Below the pieces are notes generated by a model. It worked only from the letters and a program-made list of their open reading frames with translations. It did not search any database and was not told the origin of the DNA. From Diphasiastrum complanatum (lineage: Eukaryota > Streptophyta > Lycopodiopsida > Lycopodiales > Lycopodiaceae): a stretch of DNA of 64,000 bases. The position numbers and the translations under genes were made by a program. Positions 47,070 through 60,034 of the stretch are shown here, in pieces (the first letter of the stretch is position 1; each line of letters starts with the position of its first letter). The stretch lies in the NCBI GenBank assembly GCA_029204225.1, contig CM055113.1:9822364-9886363 (forward strand), in the 5' to 3' direction.

Positions 47070-47500
47070 GTGTGGCACTGCCACGCCCTAAAAAAAAAAT
47101 TGCAAAAAAGTTTGCCACGACGTGGCAGAATTTCACTTGCTAGAAAAATTTGCCACGCGTGGCAAACTTCAGAAAAAATTTCAGAATTTTTGCCACACGT
47201 GGCAAACTTTGCCACGCATGGCAAAATTTAACATTTTGTAAAAAAACTGCCACGCGTGGCAATTTTCCAAATTTTTTAAGCGTGGCAGTGCCACGCGGAT
47301 TTAAAATTTGAATCGCTTCGAGCCCCCTCCCCCCAAATCGGTTCGGAGGAAGAGCCGGTGACGGAAAACTTAGGCGGCGTGGCCGTGCCACGCGTTCATT
47401 GCCATGCAGTTTGCCACGCAATTGCCATCGACATTGCCACGCGAGGGCCGTCGGGTCAAATCTGGTCCCCGTCTTATGTGCATGGCAATGGGCGTGGCAA
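47070..47500. repeat. cluster of TGCCACGCGTGGCA-type palindromes
   Basis: Across about 430 bp the half-sites TGCCACGC and GCGTGGCA recur in both orientations roughly every 15-40 bp, in places forming the full palindrome TGCCACGCGTGGCA or the reversed GTGGCAGTGCCACG. An AT-rich filler separates them on the left and GC-richer sequence on the right. There is no convincing gene. It looks like subterminal binding repeats of a DNA transposon. Confidence 0.75.
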
Positions 47501-47509
47501 TGGGCCTAT

Positions 47510-48470
47510 ATTTGTAGTTGTGAAATAAGCGTCTGAATAAAATGGTTAGGTGGAGGTAGGGGCTCCCCATAACCCAAAAGAGCAGCATCTTGAAACCATC
47601 ATGTGGACTAAAACATAAAAACAGACCTTTGTTAGCCTATGAACCGGATAAAAGGTAAGGGCTTAGTACTATCCCAACCAAGGAATAGTCGGAGTTAACC
47701 ACAAGGGTGCAGAGAGATAGATACACAATTTCACATAGTTCCTCTTGACAAAGCAAGACCAAACCCTTTGAAGCCCTTATTCATAAACCAACAAGGTACA
47801 ATAAAGCTAAAAAGTAAAATACAGTACAATAAAGCACCATATAGCATAACCACTCTCAAAACGTCCAGCTGATACCTGCCACCATCCCACAACACAAAAC
47901 CGCATGAGTTAGTACAATGGGGAAGACAGGTGTCATAGCTGAGCGTTAGTTGTTATCCATGTCCAAAAGAAGTTATATTAGTCATAAGCTAAAATAGCAT
48001 TTTAAAACATAGTCCAGTCTTCCCAAACACAAAGACGATTTTATAGCGATAGGCCAAGCCCCTCCGTTACCGTATCAGGGTGAGTGCCATGCTAATCAGT
48101 TTTTGGGCATTGGTCCATATCAGTATATTTTGTTTATAGCGAAAAGTATGAAAAATTTTCACCGTATATATTGCTTATTGCTAAAAGAAATGGTGTGAAC
48201 ACGTGTACCGGTGTCAGAGCAAATACATGCTATTCTAACTCGTGTGACTTAAGAAACGTCACGCACTACTGTCCATACTCCTGAGCATATCCATGCTTTC
48301 CAATCGTATCTCACCATAAACTAATATGGCAACCAAATGGGTAATAAATTATCACAAGCCATGGTTGAATAGTGTAGTTACGAATAAACTTTTGTTTATC
48401 GTAACCCCATATCCATCCCATGGTTTTTTGGACCCTTGTATCGGATAAGTTTCATTTTATTGATGAGGTT
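47510..48470. other. no recognisable gene
   Basis: Unremarkable sequence; short frames only. Confidence 0.55.
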
Positions 48471-48474
48471 CGCA

Positions 48475-48990
48475 TGGTTCACAACAACACCCGGCGCGAT
48501 TTGCGACGTGTTTTGCGACGTGAATCACGAGCCTAATTTTTTTTTAATTCGTCACAAACGTCGAAAAAACACGTCGCTATAAGATCGTCGAAATCCGACG
48601 ACTTTAAAACACATCACATTTTGACAGGCACAACGTGCCGGATTCCGAAACACAAAATCCCGATGACGAAAATCGGATCTGACATGGACGTCGCAATGTG
48701 ATGTCCAAAGACGTTGCAAACATTCTGACGTGGATGTCGCATTGCAACGTCTCGAAATTCAGTCGGATTTCGACGTCTGTAAACACAAAAAATGATGTCA
48801 AAATTTTACCGACGGATGTCCGATGCCCATCCGACGTATGCTTGGATGTCGGATTCCGACGTCCCATAAAGTTGTCGGAATCCGACGTCTGTTAACAGAA
48901 TGATCAAAAAAAAATGTCCGACGTGTGTCCAACGTCTATCCGATGCGTTAGGACGTCGGATCTTGACATCCCAAATTAGGTAAAAAAATA
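48475..48990. repeat. CpG-rich GACGTC/TCCGACG short-repeat cluster
   Basis: About 500 bp holding many copies of GACGTC-like and TCGGATTCCGACGTC-like units in both orientations (GATGTCGGATTCCGACGTCC at 48845, GTCGGAATCCGACGTCTG at 48873, ATTTCGACGTCTG at 48767). Frames across it are shadows of the repeat. The layout is like the subterminal repeats of CACTA (En/Spm) transposons. Confidence 0.7.
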
Positions 48991-49659
48991 AAAAATGCGT
49001 AAAAAACATTGCGCGCATTTTTATCGGGCTGTTCTTGGAGTTAAGTTCTTGGAGAAGCGATGTTCGTGAATTGTTTTTAAAACAATATTTTTGAGTTGCA
49101 TTCAACATTTGAATCAAACAACAAACTAAGCATGAGGTACTTTTCATTCTTAAACTACTTTTCATTTAATATTTTATTGCATTACTTCATGTTCATTATG
49201 AATGACAATACTTTATTGCATTGCTTTGTGCACATCATAAATTTCATTTAGATTTTTATATATGATATTGATTGTTGTTTTGAAATTTGACTTTGCACAT
49301 GGTTTTAATTTCTTAGTTGGTTATTACGTCAATCCACATCCCTAAATTTGACATTACAATTTTTGAAAAAAAGAACATTGCATATATAAAAGCAATGGCA
49401 ATATAGTATGATCATTTGCAATAATAATATTTTCATAATATGAATCAATGTATTACGAAATTGGTGCTTTAATGTCACACGAGTCTTTCTAGATCTAACA
49501 TCAACTAAAATTTATAAACCTAATCTACTCGTCGTCGTCATGACGTCCAGTCTGCATGAATACAAACAAACAAACTACATTGATATTTAATGCTTGATTG
49601 ACGTCATGATACAAACCACATTAGTATGAATACAAAAACTAGTACTTACATTTGGAGGA

Positions 49660-50125
49660 TGACCCTCGCTCTTTAGTTTGTTGACTACTGCATCGTCGTA
49701 CGATTCCCTGTAGGCATATTTGTATTCCTCCTTAGTTGGCACACGTCCATAGTCCGCCAACTATCCATGCATTTAATTTAAGTTGAAATTAATTTAGGGC
49801 TACGTTAAAGCAGCTAGTCATAATGCATATTAAAAAATAAAAGCATATGAAATCAAAGATAAACTATAAGAGTAGTGTAAGTTCACTTATCATGCTTGCT
49901 TGCAATCCCGCCTTTCCGCTCGAGCCCAACCTAGAATTGCCTATCCCATGCATCCTAGCGGCCGCAACATCTTTCTAAATCTTGTATTTATCTGGTGTTC
50001 ATTCATCCGCTTTGACACGGTTCCAATCATTTCTTGGACACCATGAGGGCTTGGATTTCCCGTCCCTATATTCATATAAATTTTTACAAAGTCTCCCGAG
50101 CTTTCACCACTGTCTGACCCCGACA
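49660..50125 (-). pseudogene. possible CACTA/Transposase_24-like exons
   Basis: On the minus strand, KDVAAARMHGIGNSRLGSSG then KAGLQASM (about 49890-49985) is followed, after an intron-like gap, by LADYGRVPTKEEYKYAYRES, YDDAVVNKLKSEGHPPN and an AAT|GTAAGT donor at about 49667. The H..G..G..GL motif and the PT..E.Y...Y helix recall the accessory protein of plant En/Spm elements. An ATG frame MSGSDSGESSGDFVKIYMNI sits upstream but in another phase. The assignment is weak, though the adjoining repeat cluster supports it. Confidence 0.35.
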
Positions 50126-50348
50126 TGATTACTACATTCATAAACATACAATACATTACAATAAACCCTAATATATTGAAATGAAGTAGAAAAAAAAATT
50201 GGTTACGAAACTTTAATGCATATTGGAGTGGGACTTTCATACCTGTGTTAACAAAAGAAGAGCGATATGCGTGTAGAGCTCGAGCCTGCACCAAGATGCA
50301 AAAGAATCATATAAGCGACAACTCTTGCTCATGATAGATCGTTGCAGG

Positions 50349-50520
50349 TCCATCGTTGGATAGCAACATATCTATCTTCAACAAGCCACTCCAAAACTGA
50401 GTAAGCTTCATCGCTGGTCCATCGCTGGATAGCGGATAGTATACGAAGTAAATACCATGCCACACACAAGTTGTATGAACCCTCATTGATCCATCACTGG
50501 ACAACGGGTTCATACATTCC
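50349..50520 (+). repeat. TCCATCGCTGGATAGC motif, three copies ~70 bp apart
   Basis: TCCATCGTTGGATAGC (50349), TCCATCGCTGGATAGC (50418) and TCCATCACTGGACAAC (50490). The motif is itself a near-palindrome (TCCA...TGGA). The sequence between copies is not conserved. Confidence 0.65.
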
Positions 50521-50879
50521 CATTCATCATCTAGAACAACTGATAGCCATCATACGTATACACGGGATGAATGCACATATATGAAACGAGCAGAACCACA
50601 TACCGTAGAGTTAAAGCAGATAACTCCAACCCAGGGAGGACGCCATCTCTTCCAACCTTCTTCTCATCGTATAGTAGAAGAAACTCCTTCGAGAACAGGT
50701 AACATATAGTGGTTTCATATGAAATATCATGGAAGCTCCCTTCCAGCCAAAAATGGTGGGAAAATATTTTTGAAAAGTATGAAAAAAAGTTGGGTTGGCA
50801 AAAAAGTTTTAGGACCCTCAAACCATATATGTTTGTTTATAGCATGATCAAGGGTGGTAATTTTTGATAAAGAAGATCC

Positions 50880-51955
<1,076 letters not shown>

Positions 51956-51959
51956 AAGT

Positions 51960-52690
51960 TTTCAGATCTAGGTAGTGGGAAATGTGGGTTGGGAAGGCAA
52001 ATGTGGAGAAGTAAAAAGAGGGGAACCGCTAGATTTGGAAATGTAAAAGTGTGGAGCAGATCTTGGGAATGCAAATATTAGGGAAGACAAAAAGTTGGTG
52101 AATGTGAAAGTGGAAAACTTAAAACTTTAAGAATGTCCAAATTGGGGAATATGGAAGTTTTTGGAATGTAGGTTGGGAAGGTGGAGTGTTTGTAGATATA
52201 ATTTGGGAAAGTGCAAAATCTAGGTATATGGAGCAAATCTTGGGAATGCAAATATTTGGGAAATAAAATTTTTGGTGAATGTGAAAGTGGAAAACTAAAA
52301 AATTTGGGAATGTACAATTTGGGAAATTTGGAATTTTTTTGAGAATGTAGGATGGAATGCAAGAATGTGAAAATTTGAAAAGTGCAAGATCTGGGAATGT
52401 AGTAGGAATGTGGAGCAAATATTGGGAATGTGAAAGTGGAAAGTTGGGGAACACAGATCTTGGGAATGCAGCTTGGGGAATACAGGATCTGGGAAGGCAA
52501 AAATGATAGAGTGAAATTGTGGGGAAAATGGATCTTTGAAGGCAAAAATGTGTCGGAAGAAATGATAAGTCTTGGGAATGTGGAATTTGGGGAATGCATA
52601 TATTTTGGAAAGCAAAAAGTTGGGGATTGTGAGTGGGGAACTTAAAATTTTGGGAATGTACAATTTGGGGAATTTGGAAAATCTGGAGCA
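51960..52690 (+). repeat. degenerate minisatellite, TTGGGAATGTGG-type units
   Basis: Units such as TTGGGAATGCAAATATTTGG, TTGGGGAATGCA and GGGAATGTGG recur with irregular spacing. The minus strand is therefore open in several frames (Phe/Pro/Ile-rich peptides), which are artefacts. Longer units also recur, for example GTGGAGCAGATCTTGGGAATG (52055) and GGAGCAAATCTTGGGAATG (52220). Confidence 0.75.
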
Positions 52691-52693
52691 AGT

Positions 52694-53265
52694 GCCAATG
52701 TTCAAAATGCAATAACTTTTTCATATCTTGTGATCTGTCCTCGCCCCTTGGAATTGTGATAGAGCAATATTAGGAGAAGGTACGGTGAAGAGGGAAAACT
52801 CAGATGGTATCCTAGGAAGTGTAGGAAAATTTACAAAGTTAAGCAATAAAACAAGCACAAAATTGTCACTGACAGTAAGTTCTTTGCAAATTAGTTTAAG
52901 TGCCAGTATTTAAAATACGATAACTTTTTGAGCTTTTGTGATCTATGTCCGCCCTTTGGATACGGGATAGAGCAATATTAGAAGAAGACACAGTAAAGAG
53001 GAAGAACTTAGATGATACATCTGCAAGTCTAGGGAAATTTCCAAAGTTATGCAATAAAACTAGCACAAAATTGTGTGGTTGTAACTTAGCAAATTAGTTT
53101 AAGTGCCAGTATTCAAAATGAAATAAATTTTTGAGCTTTTGTGATCTGTGTTTGTCCTTTGGATATGTGATAGAGCAAGATTAGGAGAATCTTTAGTGAA
53201 GATGGCGAATTCGGATGGTAGTTTTGGAAGTGTAGGAAGATTTTCAAAGTTGGATACAGAGACAG
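52694..53265 (+). repeat. tandem repeat, ~205-bp unit, about 2.8 copies
   Basis: Units start GCCAATGTTCAAAATGC (52694), GCCAGTATTTAAAATACG (52902) and GCCAGTATTCAAAATGAA (53105). Each carries a conserved TTTTGTGATCTGT-like block, a GATAGAGCAATATTAG block and an AAGTTAAGCAATAAAAC block. Copies are clearly diverged, so the array is old. Confidence 0.88.
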
Positions 53266-53589
53266 ACTGGTGGACACTGGCTCTTTTTTTGGATTTGTTG
53301 GGAGATTAACTTCAGATTTTTGAGTGATTTTAATCCATGTTTAGTGGGTTGGGATAGAGAAGGCACACACCCACATTTACATGCAAACACAATAGATTGA
53401 AGGTCATACAAAAATCAAGAAAAAATCAACAAAAGTAGTGAGCAGAAAATGGAGAATAAAATAATGCTTAAAAAATGGCAGCTAGAACAGTGAGGGGAAG
53501 AGTTATTTGGCTCCCCGACAACGGGGCCAATGTTAAGCCTATTTTCTCCTAAGGTAAGCAAGGGCTCGTGTGTCGTGTAGTACAATGGC

Positions 53590-54331
53590 GAGTGTGTGAA
53601 GAATTGAAAAAGATTATCTATGTTAGATATAGGGGTCTTATGTTTTTTACATCAAGCATCTAGGTGTAGGATGTTGATAGGAATAAATTTGGCATAGATG
53701 GCAAATTATGCATTTCCACTTGTAATGCCGCTATTGAGCCCAAAATAGAGTAAGAGGCTAAACACGTGCCAATTAGAGTGTAGACAAGTGTAAAGCTTTT
53801 GTTTGATGAATTCCAAGAGGTCCATTAGGATTTAGAGGTGGAACCTTGTGAGGTCCAATAGGAGATTGAGGTGTGCTTGAATATAGTCCAATAGAATTAA
53901 GAGGTGCATGGATCAATGGTCCAATAGGATCAAGAGGTGACAAAGTATGGTCCAATCATAATTAAGCATAGTGGTAGCTCGTGGATCTACTAGTATCATT
54001 GTACTCCTCATTTTGAAGCTAATTGATTTGGTGATTTTATGGATTTTGTGAGTTATTGGATTTCTAGCTTTCTCTCTCTACCAGAGAGCTCGTGATGCTT
54101 TTTCTCTCTCTGCCCGAGGAGAGCAGCTTGTTTTTACTTAGATTATTTTTTGAATACTTCCCACATGTGTGAGTGAGAGTTGGAAGTGATTGAATACATG
54201 TAGTAGTGTATTTTTGCCATAGGATCTAAGATTGATCTTGAATCTCAATCTAATCTTAATCCTGGTGCATCTACACACCTTAGGAGATCACAAGTACATG
54301 TTGTGGACAATCCACACGTGTGAATTCAACA
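53590..54331 (+). mobile_element. LTR of copia family A, 5' truncated
   Basis: Matches 41055-41815 of the family A LTR through the GTCCAATAGGA repeats and the CTCTACC.GAGAGC units, and ends at CAACA (54327-54331) with no primer site after it. The start of the LTR is not recognisable. It is a solo or orphan LTR. Confidence 0.85.
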
Positions 54332-54619
54332 GAGTGGGTTACGTTCCAATGAGGAACCTTGGAGATGGCTCCTTCCTCCACTAGCTAGGCTGCAAAACAA
54401 CTATAAACTAACATGGCATTTGCAATGGAATGCATTCAAAAAGATTTGCATGGAGCTTAAAATAAATAAACAACATACAAATAATGCATTCAATCTCTTC
54501 TTTGAGATCAGCATTCCATCCGAACCTAAACAAAAAATAGTTCAACAAATCCACCACCCCACCACTCTCTACTGTTTCACGCACTCTTTCAGGGGAGGAA
54601 AGATAGTCTAAGTTTAGAA

Positions 54620-54990
54620 CCCCGACATGCACCCGACAACCAAACTTTAAATTGCATCCAACACCCGAAAACCAGACTTTAAATTGCATCCGACAAATCC
54701 TTCGAGATTCTTGCATTTCCATCCAAAATTCCAACCGACGGATCCTTCGGGATTCTCACATTTGCATCCGATGAATTTCTATCTACCTAAAAAATTACAT
54801 CCGACGACGAGACTTAAAAATTGTGTCCGACGATTGCATCTGACGACTTTGCATCCGTCGATTGCATCTGACGACCAAATTTCAAAAAAAAAAAATTCCA
54901 TCTGACATTGCATCCCACTGTGTTGCATCTGACAGTGTTACATTCGACGTTACATTTGACAGTGCATTTGAACTCCATATCCAATTTACA
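54620..54990 (+). repeat. TTGCATCCGACGA-type short-repeat cluster, left
   Basis: Repeats of TTGCATC(C/T)GACGA and relatives (CATTTGCATCCGATGA, ATTGCATCTGACGAC) recur about every 15-35 bp. The same motif returns at 61.1-61.3 and 61.7-61.96 kb on the far side of the Ty3 body, so it may belong to its LTRs. Confidence 0.75.
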
Positions 54991-55158
54991 TACTGAATTT
55001 TCCATCTGAAACTATCACTCAATTTGCATCTGGGCTCAGATCTGATTGATCACTTTTATAGAATTCTTATTGAAAACCTAATTTTATTCTAAGGTATTGT
55101 CAACCCAATATTTCAAAAAAAAATCAAAACAAAAAAGAGTTGAATCTGACCGGTTCTA

Positions 55159-56202
55159 ATGGCAAATATACCAGAAGAACTTCTGGATGAGTTCACACCG
55201 AGCGATCATCCAAATGATGAGAACAATCCCTATCGTCTTAGGATCTCAGGTAAATCAAGATCCTGGGCCATCCAGATGGAGGCCTAATCAATTTTATAAC
55301 CCTGACGATCAACTTGTTCAACATGCTCACCATACTGCATGATCTGATAAATGAACACCCAGATTGGAATTACCAAAGTTCAATGATAATGTGGACCCCC
55401 ATAGATTTTTACAAATCTTTGAAAATGCATTTGAAGTATATGGTGAATATACGGACAATGCAAAAGTCCAATTATTTGCAATGACCATGGTGCATAAAGC
55501 CCGAGAGTGGTTTTTTTTAACCTCGATCGTGATGATAAACAAGATTAGTCAGAATTGAAAGAGTCTTTTATTAAACACTTCCAACCTTTCAGACTCATAG
55601 AGAGCCCATTTGTATGCCTCAGTAATATAAAAATAAAAAAAAGATGAATGCTTACATGACTATATCAATCTCTTCAAGTGTCTCAAAAGTCAAGTCCAGG
55701 ATAAAATGTTGATCATATGGTTTTTAGTTGGCCTTCCCAGACGTATTCGAAAAGAGCTTAAACCTAGCGAAGAGTATCATACATCCGCTATGTCCGATGC
55801 TATTCGTGAAGAAGACGAAGGGTTTGATATGAGGACCATAAAGAAAAACAAGCTCACCGAATTTTTAATGAAAATCGTCCAAGTGAGCCAAGAGATTGAG
55901 ACCAAGTCTGGAAGTCTCAGTTCGAGTTGATGAATCAACAACATCAACAACAAATGGAGAAACCCAACAAAGAGTTTCAACAAATCTTAAAGTCAATTCA
56001 AAGTTAGTTTCCAAGGCAATTGCTCTCTGGTTATGTTATCCATAGGCATGAAGATACCTGGTGCCCACAATGTCGTGGAGGAGCACATATCGGTAATGAG
56101 TGTCCATCACACAGACCTTACAAAATGTGGCATTGTATACTTTGTGACACGAACAATCATGCCACATCAAGTTGTAGGTACAACCCACGCAACATGCAAT
56201 AA
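55159..56202 (+). pseudogene. Ty3 gag with two CCHC knuckles, decayed
   Basis: From the ATG at 55159 (MANIPEELLDEFTPSDHP) the gag runs through PKFNDNVDPHRFLQIFENAF, AMTMVHKAREWF and LKESFIKHF, the usual Ty3 retrotransposon gag core, then FLVGLPRRIRKELKP. The nucleocapsid part (frame 56020-56202) has two exact C-x2-C-x4-H-x4-C knuckles, C15/C18/H23/C28 and C39/C42/H47/C52. Stops and frameshifts occur near 55345, 55550 and 55930. Gag would package the element RNA. Confidence 0.85.
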
Positions 56203-57265
56203 TCTAGACCACAACAATATGCACCATGAGAACAACCACAAGCTCAATATAACCCACGTTATATGAGACCAATACAAGTTTAGGAGTTGCCAAGACAACA
56301 ACCACCTGCACAACAACAAAGATTGGCACTCCCAATTCCAAGAAAATCTGCTCCACCAAACAGGCCAAACCAACAAAACCAACCTCACGTGCAGGCCAGT
56401 GTGGTCCAGAACACCTCTTGTGACATCCCAACATATGAACCTACTTACGATGAAGGTGTTAATAACACGTACGTAGATGCGGCATCTACCTCCTATCTGA
56501 ACGAGTAATATTATCCGGAGGAGCACCCTACTCAAGCCGACCAAGATAGTTATGCAATTTTCCCTTCAACACTTCAGAATGCTTTGTATGCAGAGAAACC
56601 ACTCACTTTCAAAGTGAATGTAGACTACGATTTGTTGCTGAATGTGCTGATTGTATCAAAAGACATTGCTATAAGGATAGCCCTAACCAAACCAAAAAGA
56701 CTATTCTAGCACGTAGGGTATCTAAAGAGCCTTTGCTTGTTGTCACATGAGCACAACATAGGGCCTGAGATCAAAATAAAGACCCAGCACAACCACAACC
56801 TAGTGCTAAAACTTCCATGATTCCATAGTCATACCCTGACCTTGTAGAAGCTCAAAGGCAATACCATGAATTTTGAAATGAGTTTGATAGAGTTGAAGAT
56901 AGGATTTCTACTCCACCATCCGCCCAGTTACCTATGTAGTGGCAACCACCATGAGGAATAGAGGTTCTTTCCGATCTCTTACAATCCCGAATCACTATGC
57001 CCTTCTACACGACCGTCAAGTTTTCCAAACCCCTACAGGATGCCATACGACAAAGCTCCCAACAGTGTGATATACCAAATGAGTTGAGACAACCGGAAAA
57101 TGCTGAAGTCGTTCATAATGTAGACATGATAGGTGTTGCTAAAGGTAACAACGCCACTTTACCAATGCACTACAAATCTTACCCATCCGTTAAGCCATTC
57201 TAAGTAGTGGGTCTGGCATGAATATTATCGCCATGTCCTTAGCAAACGCATAGGAAATATCCACA
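56203..57265 (+). pseudogene. Ty3 spacer between gag and protease, decayed
   Basis: Pro/Gln-rich frames (RQQPPAQQQRLALPIPRKSA, PNRPNQQNQPHVQ) and YNPRYMRP-like stretches suggest a linker after the nucleocapsid. Several short frames in different phases follow. No catalytic motif was found. Confidence 0.5.
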
Positions 57266-58168
57266 TTGGAAAAGCCTCCATACAAGTTACGAAGGGTTGA
57301 CCAAAGAATGACGACACCTGCCGATCACATAAGCAATAAACTGATTAAAATTGCAAGTTTGATTTTCACCATAGAGTGTGTAGTACTAGATTTTTCTGAT
57401 GAACCACATACTCATCAATTCCTTCTTGGAATGCCTTGGTTAGAAATGGCCGGAGTAATTCAATATTGGAAGAAAAACAAAATAGTTTTTGGAAATAGAG
57501 ACAAGAGAATCTCTGTCGATGCCATGGGAAAGATAAAGCCTGCACAAATTGAAGACGACTGGTCTTCAACTACCTATGATGATCCAGAAAGTATCGATTC
57601 AACCATAAAGGGTCATTACATGCAAAGCACTGATATCATTAATCGGGGTCATGCCTTAACAACCATTGATTGTGTCAACGCCACTCTTTGTGAGCAAGAA
57701 GTTCAGAAAGAGGACCCAGTCAATATTACCATAAACTCCACGGATATCAACACTCCCATCCTACCTTTGTACGTGATAAATGCACTCCATGTTGAGTGGA
57801 TACCTGAAAATGCTTTTATTACTAAAGTATCCACCAGTGAGAATGGCATTCTTATTGTGGGAGAAAATGAGTTATCTGACGACCAACTTATCCACTTGTT
57901 GGATCTAGAGAGATTAGGAAAGCATCGTATACCGAAAGAGATTAAACTTCCATCACCATTGGCTTGTGTGAAACATCCCCAACCAATAAACACTCATGTA
58001 TATAGACTGAACTTAAAAGTCTATCAATGGGATGTACACAATGATGAAGTCTTAAGCACTATTGACGAAGACTTAGTTCACAAAAAAACACAAAAACATC
58101 CACGCATGCCTCCTACTAAAAATACACAAACATCTCGCGTGCTAAGAAAAAATCAAAGGTTGATGTAA
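57266..58168 (+). CDS. Ty3 aspartic protease C-terminal part and linker (300 aa)
   Basis: The frame contains FTIECVVLDF...HTHQFLLGMPWLEMAGVIQY, then WKKNKIVFG: the second half of a retroviral-type protease fold (...LLG..WL...........L.F). The catalytic DTGA triad should lie just upstream, where the frame is broken near 57200-57260, and I do not see it. The remaining ~200 residues are the long linker between protease and RT seen in some plant Ty3 elements. This is the longest intact frame of this element. Confidence 0.7.
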   Translation: MEKPPYKLRRVDQRMTTPADHISNKLIKIASLIFTIECVVLDFSDEPHTHQFLLGMPWLEMAGVIQYWKKNKIVFGNRDKRISVDAMGKIKPAQIEDDWSSTTYDDPESIDSTIKGHYMQSTDIINRGHALTTIDCVNATLCEQEVQKEDPVNITINSTDINTPILPLYVINALHVEWIPENAFITKVSTSENGILIVGENELSDDQLIHLLDLERLGKHRIPKEIKLPSPLACVKHPQPINTHVYRLNLKVYQWDVHNDEVLSTIDEDLVHKKTQKHPRMPPTKNTQTSRVLRKNQRLM

Positions 58169-58589
58169 GATTGACTGATAAGCATGATGTAAGATTGACT
58201 GATAAGCAATTCCAAATGCGCGAAAAGCTGAAACAGCCAATCAAAACGTTGATAAAAAAAACCAAAAAAATCCTAGTCAAGCTTCATCATCTACAAGCAA
58301 TCTTGTAGAGGACATTCCTAAGATCCCACCAGAGATAGTTGATGATCCACTATATGATGTTCCACAGCCCTTTAAAGGTTATATGATTGATGATGTGATC
58401 ATCAGTATGGTAATGCCAAAACGGGAATCTCAACCACCATCAACTTCTTTTGAGGGACCTACAAAGACAATACCTCTAAATCTGAAGGATAGTGATGAAG
58501 ACACATGTGCACGTAGGAGTTCACCTGAGTCCCCAATTGTGGGATTTGAAAAAGTTGTTGCGCAAATATGGAGATGTGTTTGCATGGAG

Positions 58590-59330
58590 TTATAAAGAAA
58601 TGAAGGGGGTCCCTCCTGACGTTGCAGTGCATACAATCTCACTATAGGATGGTGCAATACATGTGAGAGCGAAACCTTATTGCACCAATCCTACCTATTG
58701 AGAGAAGATAAGAGAAGATATTCAGAAGCTTCTCGATGTTGGTTTCATTTATGAAATTGAGCACACAAGTTAGGTATCGCCAATTGTGGTGGTACCAAAG
58801 AAAAATGGTAAACTTCATATTTGCATGGATTTAAAGAAACTTAATGATCAAACAGAGAAAGATCACTCCCCATTACCTCTGACCACACAAATCCTCGAAG
58901 ATATGGTAGGAGAAGAGGCTTTTAGCTTCATGGACAATCTTACTAGCTATTTCTTAGTCCAAATTGCTCCTGAAGATTGTTTCAAAATGGCGTTTGTTGT
59001 TGTTACAGAGTTTGGCACATTTGCATATATTGTTATGCCATTTGATATGTGCAATTTCCCATCGACATTTGGTGATGTAATGAGCTTTCAAGGATCTGTT
59101 ACACAAGAATCTAGAGATTTATCTCAACGATCTTGGTGTACATTCATCTGAGGATAAGCATATAGATGCCCTTGAACAAGTGTCCATTCGCTCTCGAAGG
59201 TTCAGAATCTCATTAAATTCTGAAAAGTGCCAAATCTAGGTTATTTATGGTGTGGTATTGGGCCATATGATTTCTCAAAATGGTATCGCCACTGATCTGA
59301 AAAGATTAGGGTGATTCTAGAAATGCCCCT
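58590..59330 (+). pseudogene. Ty3 reverse transcriptase, decayed
   Basis: Reads DGAIHVRAKPYCTNPTY, IREDIQKLLDVGFIYEIEHT, then (after TAG) VSPIVVVPKKNGKLHICMDL, KKLND, FSFMDNLTSYFLVQI (motif A, altered), MAFVVVTEFGTFAYIVMPF and, in another phase at about 59128, YLNDLGVHS in place of YLDD. The catalytic box is mutated and the palm has a deletion before it. The enzyme would copy element RNA into DNA; this one cannot. Confidence 0.88.
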
Positions 59331-59479
59331 ACTAGGTATAGTGAAGGAAATTTATGTCTTTCTAGGCCACACATGTTATTATCGTATTTATATAATACAC
59401 TATGCCGATAAAATGTGGTTAGTATACAAAATCGTTATTTAGCTAAAGTGGACAAAAGAACGGATTAAAGCCTTCGAAG

Positions 59480-59935
59480 ATCTCAAACATGCTTTAGTCA
59501 TCACACCAATTCTTCGCGTACCTAATTATAATAAGGAGTTTTATGTGCATACGGACACTAGTATTATGCCATTGGTGCTATTTTAACACAACCCGAAAAG
59601 TTCAGAAAGGACTTTCCAATCCGTTTCCTAAGCCGTCAGTTGGTTCCAGCTGAGGTTTATTATTCCACTACAGACATAGAAGCATTAGCAATGGTCTATG
59701 TTGTTCAACAATTTTGTCATTATTTGCTAGGCCAGTTTTTTGTCTTTTATACCAACCATCACGCTCTTCTTTATCTATTGAATAAACCATGCAAAATAGG
59801 ACGAATTGCACGATGGTTGTTGATTCTTTTGATATTCAACTTTCGAGTTGTTATTCGAAAATGATCACAACATTTTTTAGCTGATCATCTTTCACGATTA
59901 CCCAATGTTGAAGCATCTGATGAGCCAATAAATGA
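59480..59935 (+). pseudogene. Ty3 RNase H, decayed
   Basis: FEDLKHALVITPILRVPNYN, FRKDFPIRFLSRQLVPAEVY, YSTTDIEALAMVYVVQQFCH, YLLGQFFVFYTNHHALLYLL and HFLADHLSRLPN are the characteristic order of a Ty3 RNase H. Frames change near 59560 and 59640, and a TGA precedes SQHFLADHLSR. Confidence 0.88.
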
Positions 59936-60034
59936 TGAGTTATGTGTGTCTATTTTATATAGATGCGACACCATTACAGGCAGATGATATCACTAGATAT
60001 CTGGCCACTGGAAAGATAGATCTTCAGTTGATGA

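Noticed and set aside
47070-47500. CRISPR-like array of regularly repeated palindromes
   Set aside because: Spacing is irregular, units vary, there are no unique equal-length spacers or cas genes, and the DNA is eukaryotic.
52078-52724. Minus-strand frames of 136-201 residues rich in Phe, Pro, Ile and His
   Set aside because: Three overlapping frames are open at once because the DNA is a degenerate minisatellite; no domain or codon pattern supports a gene.
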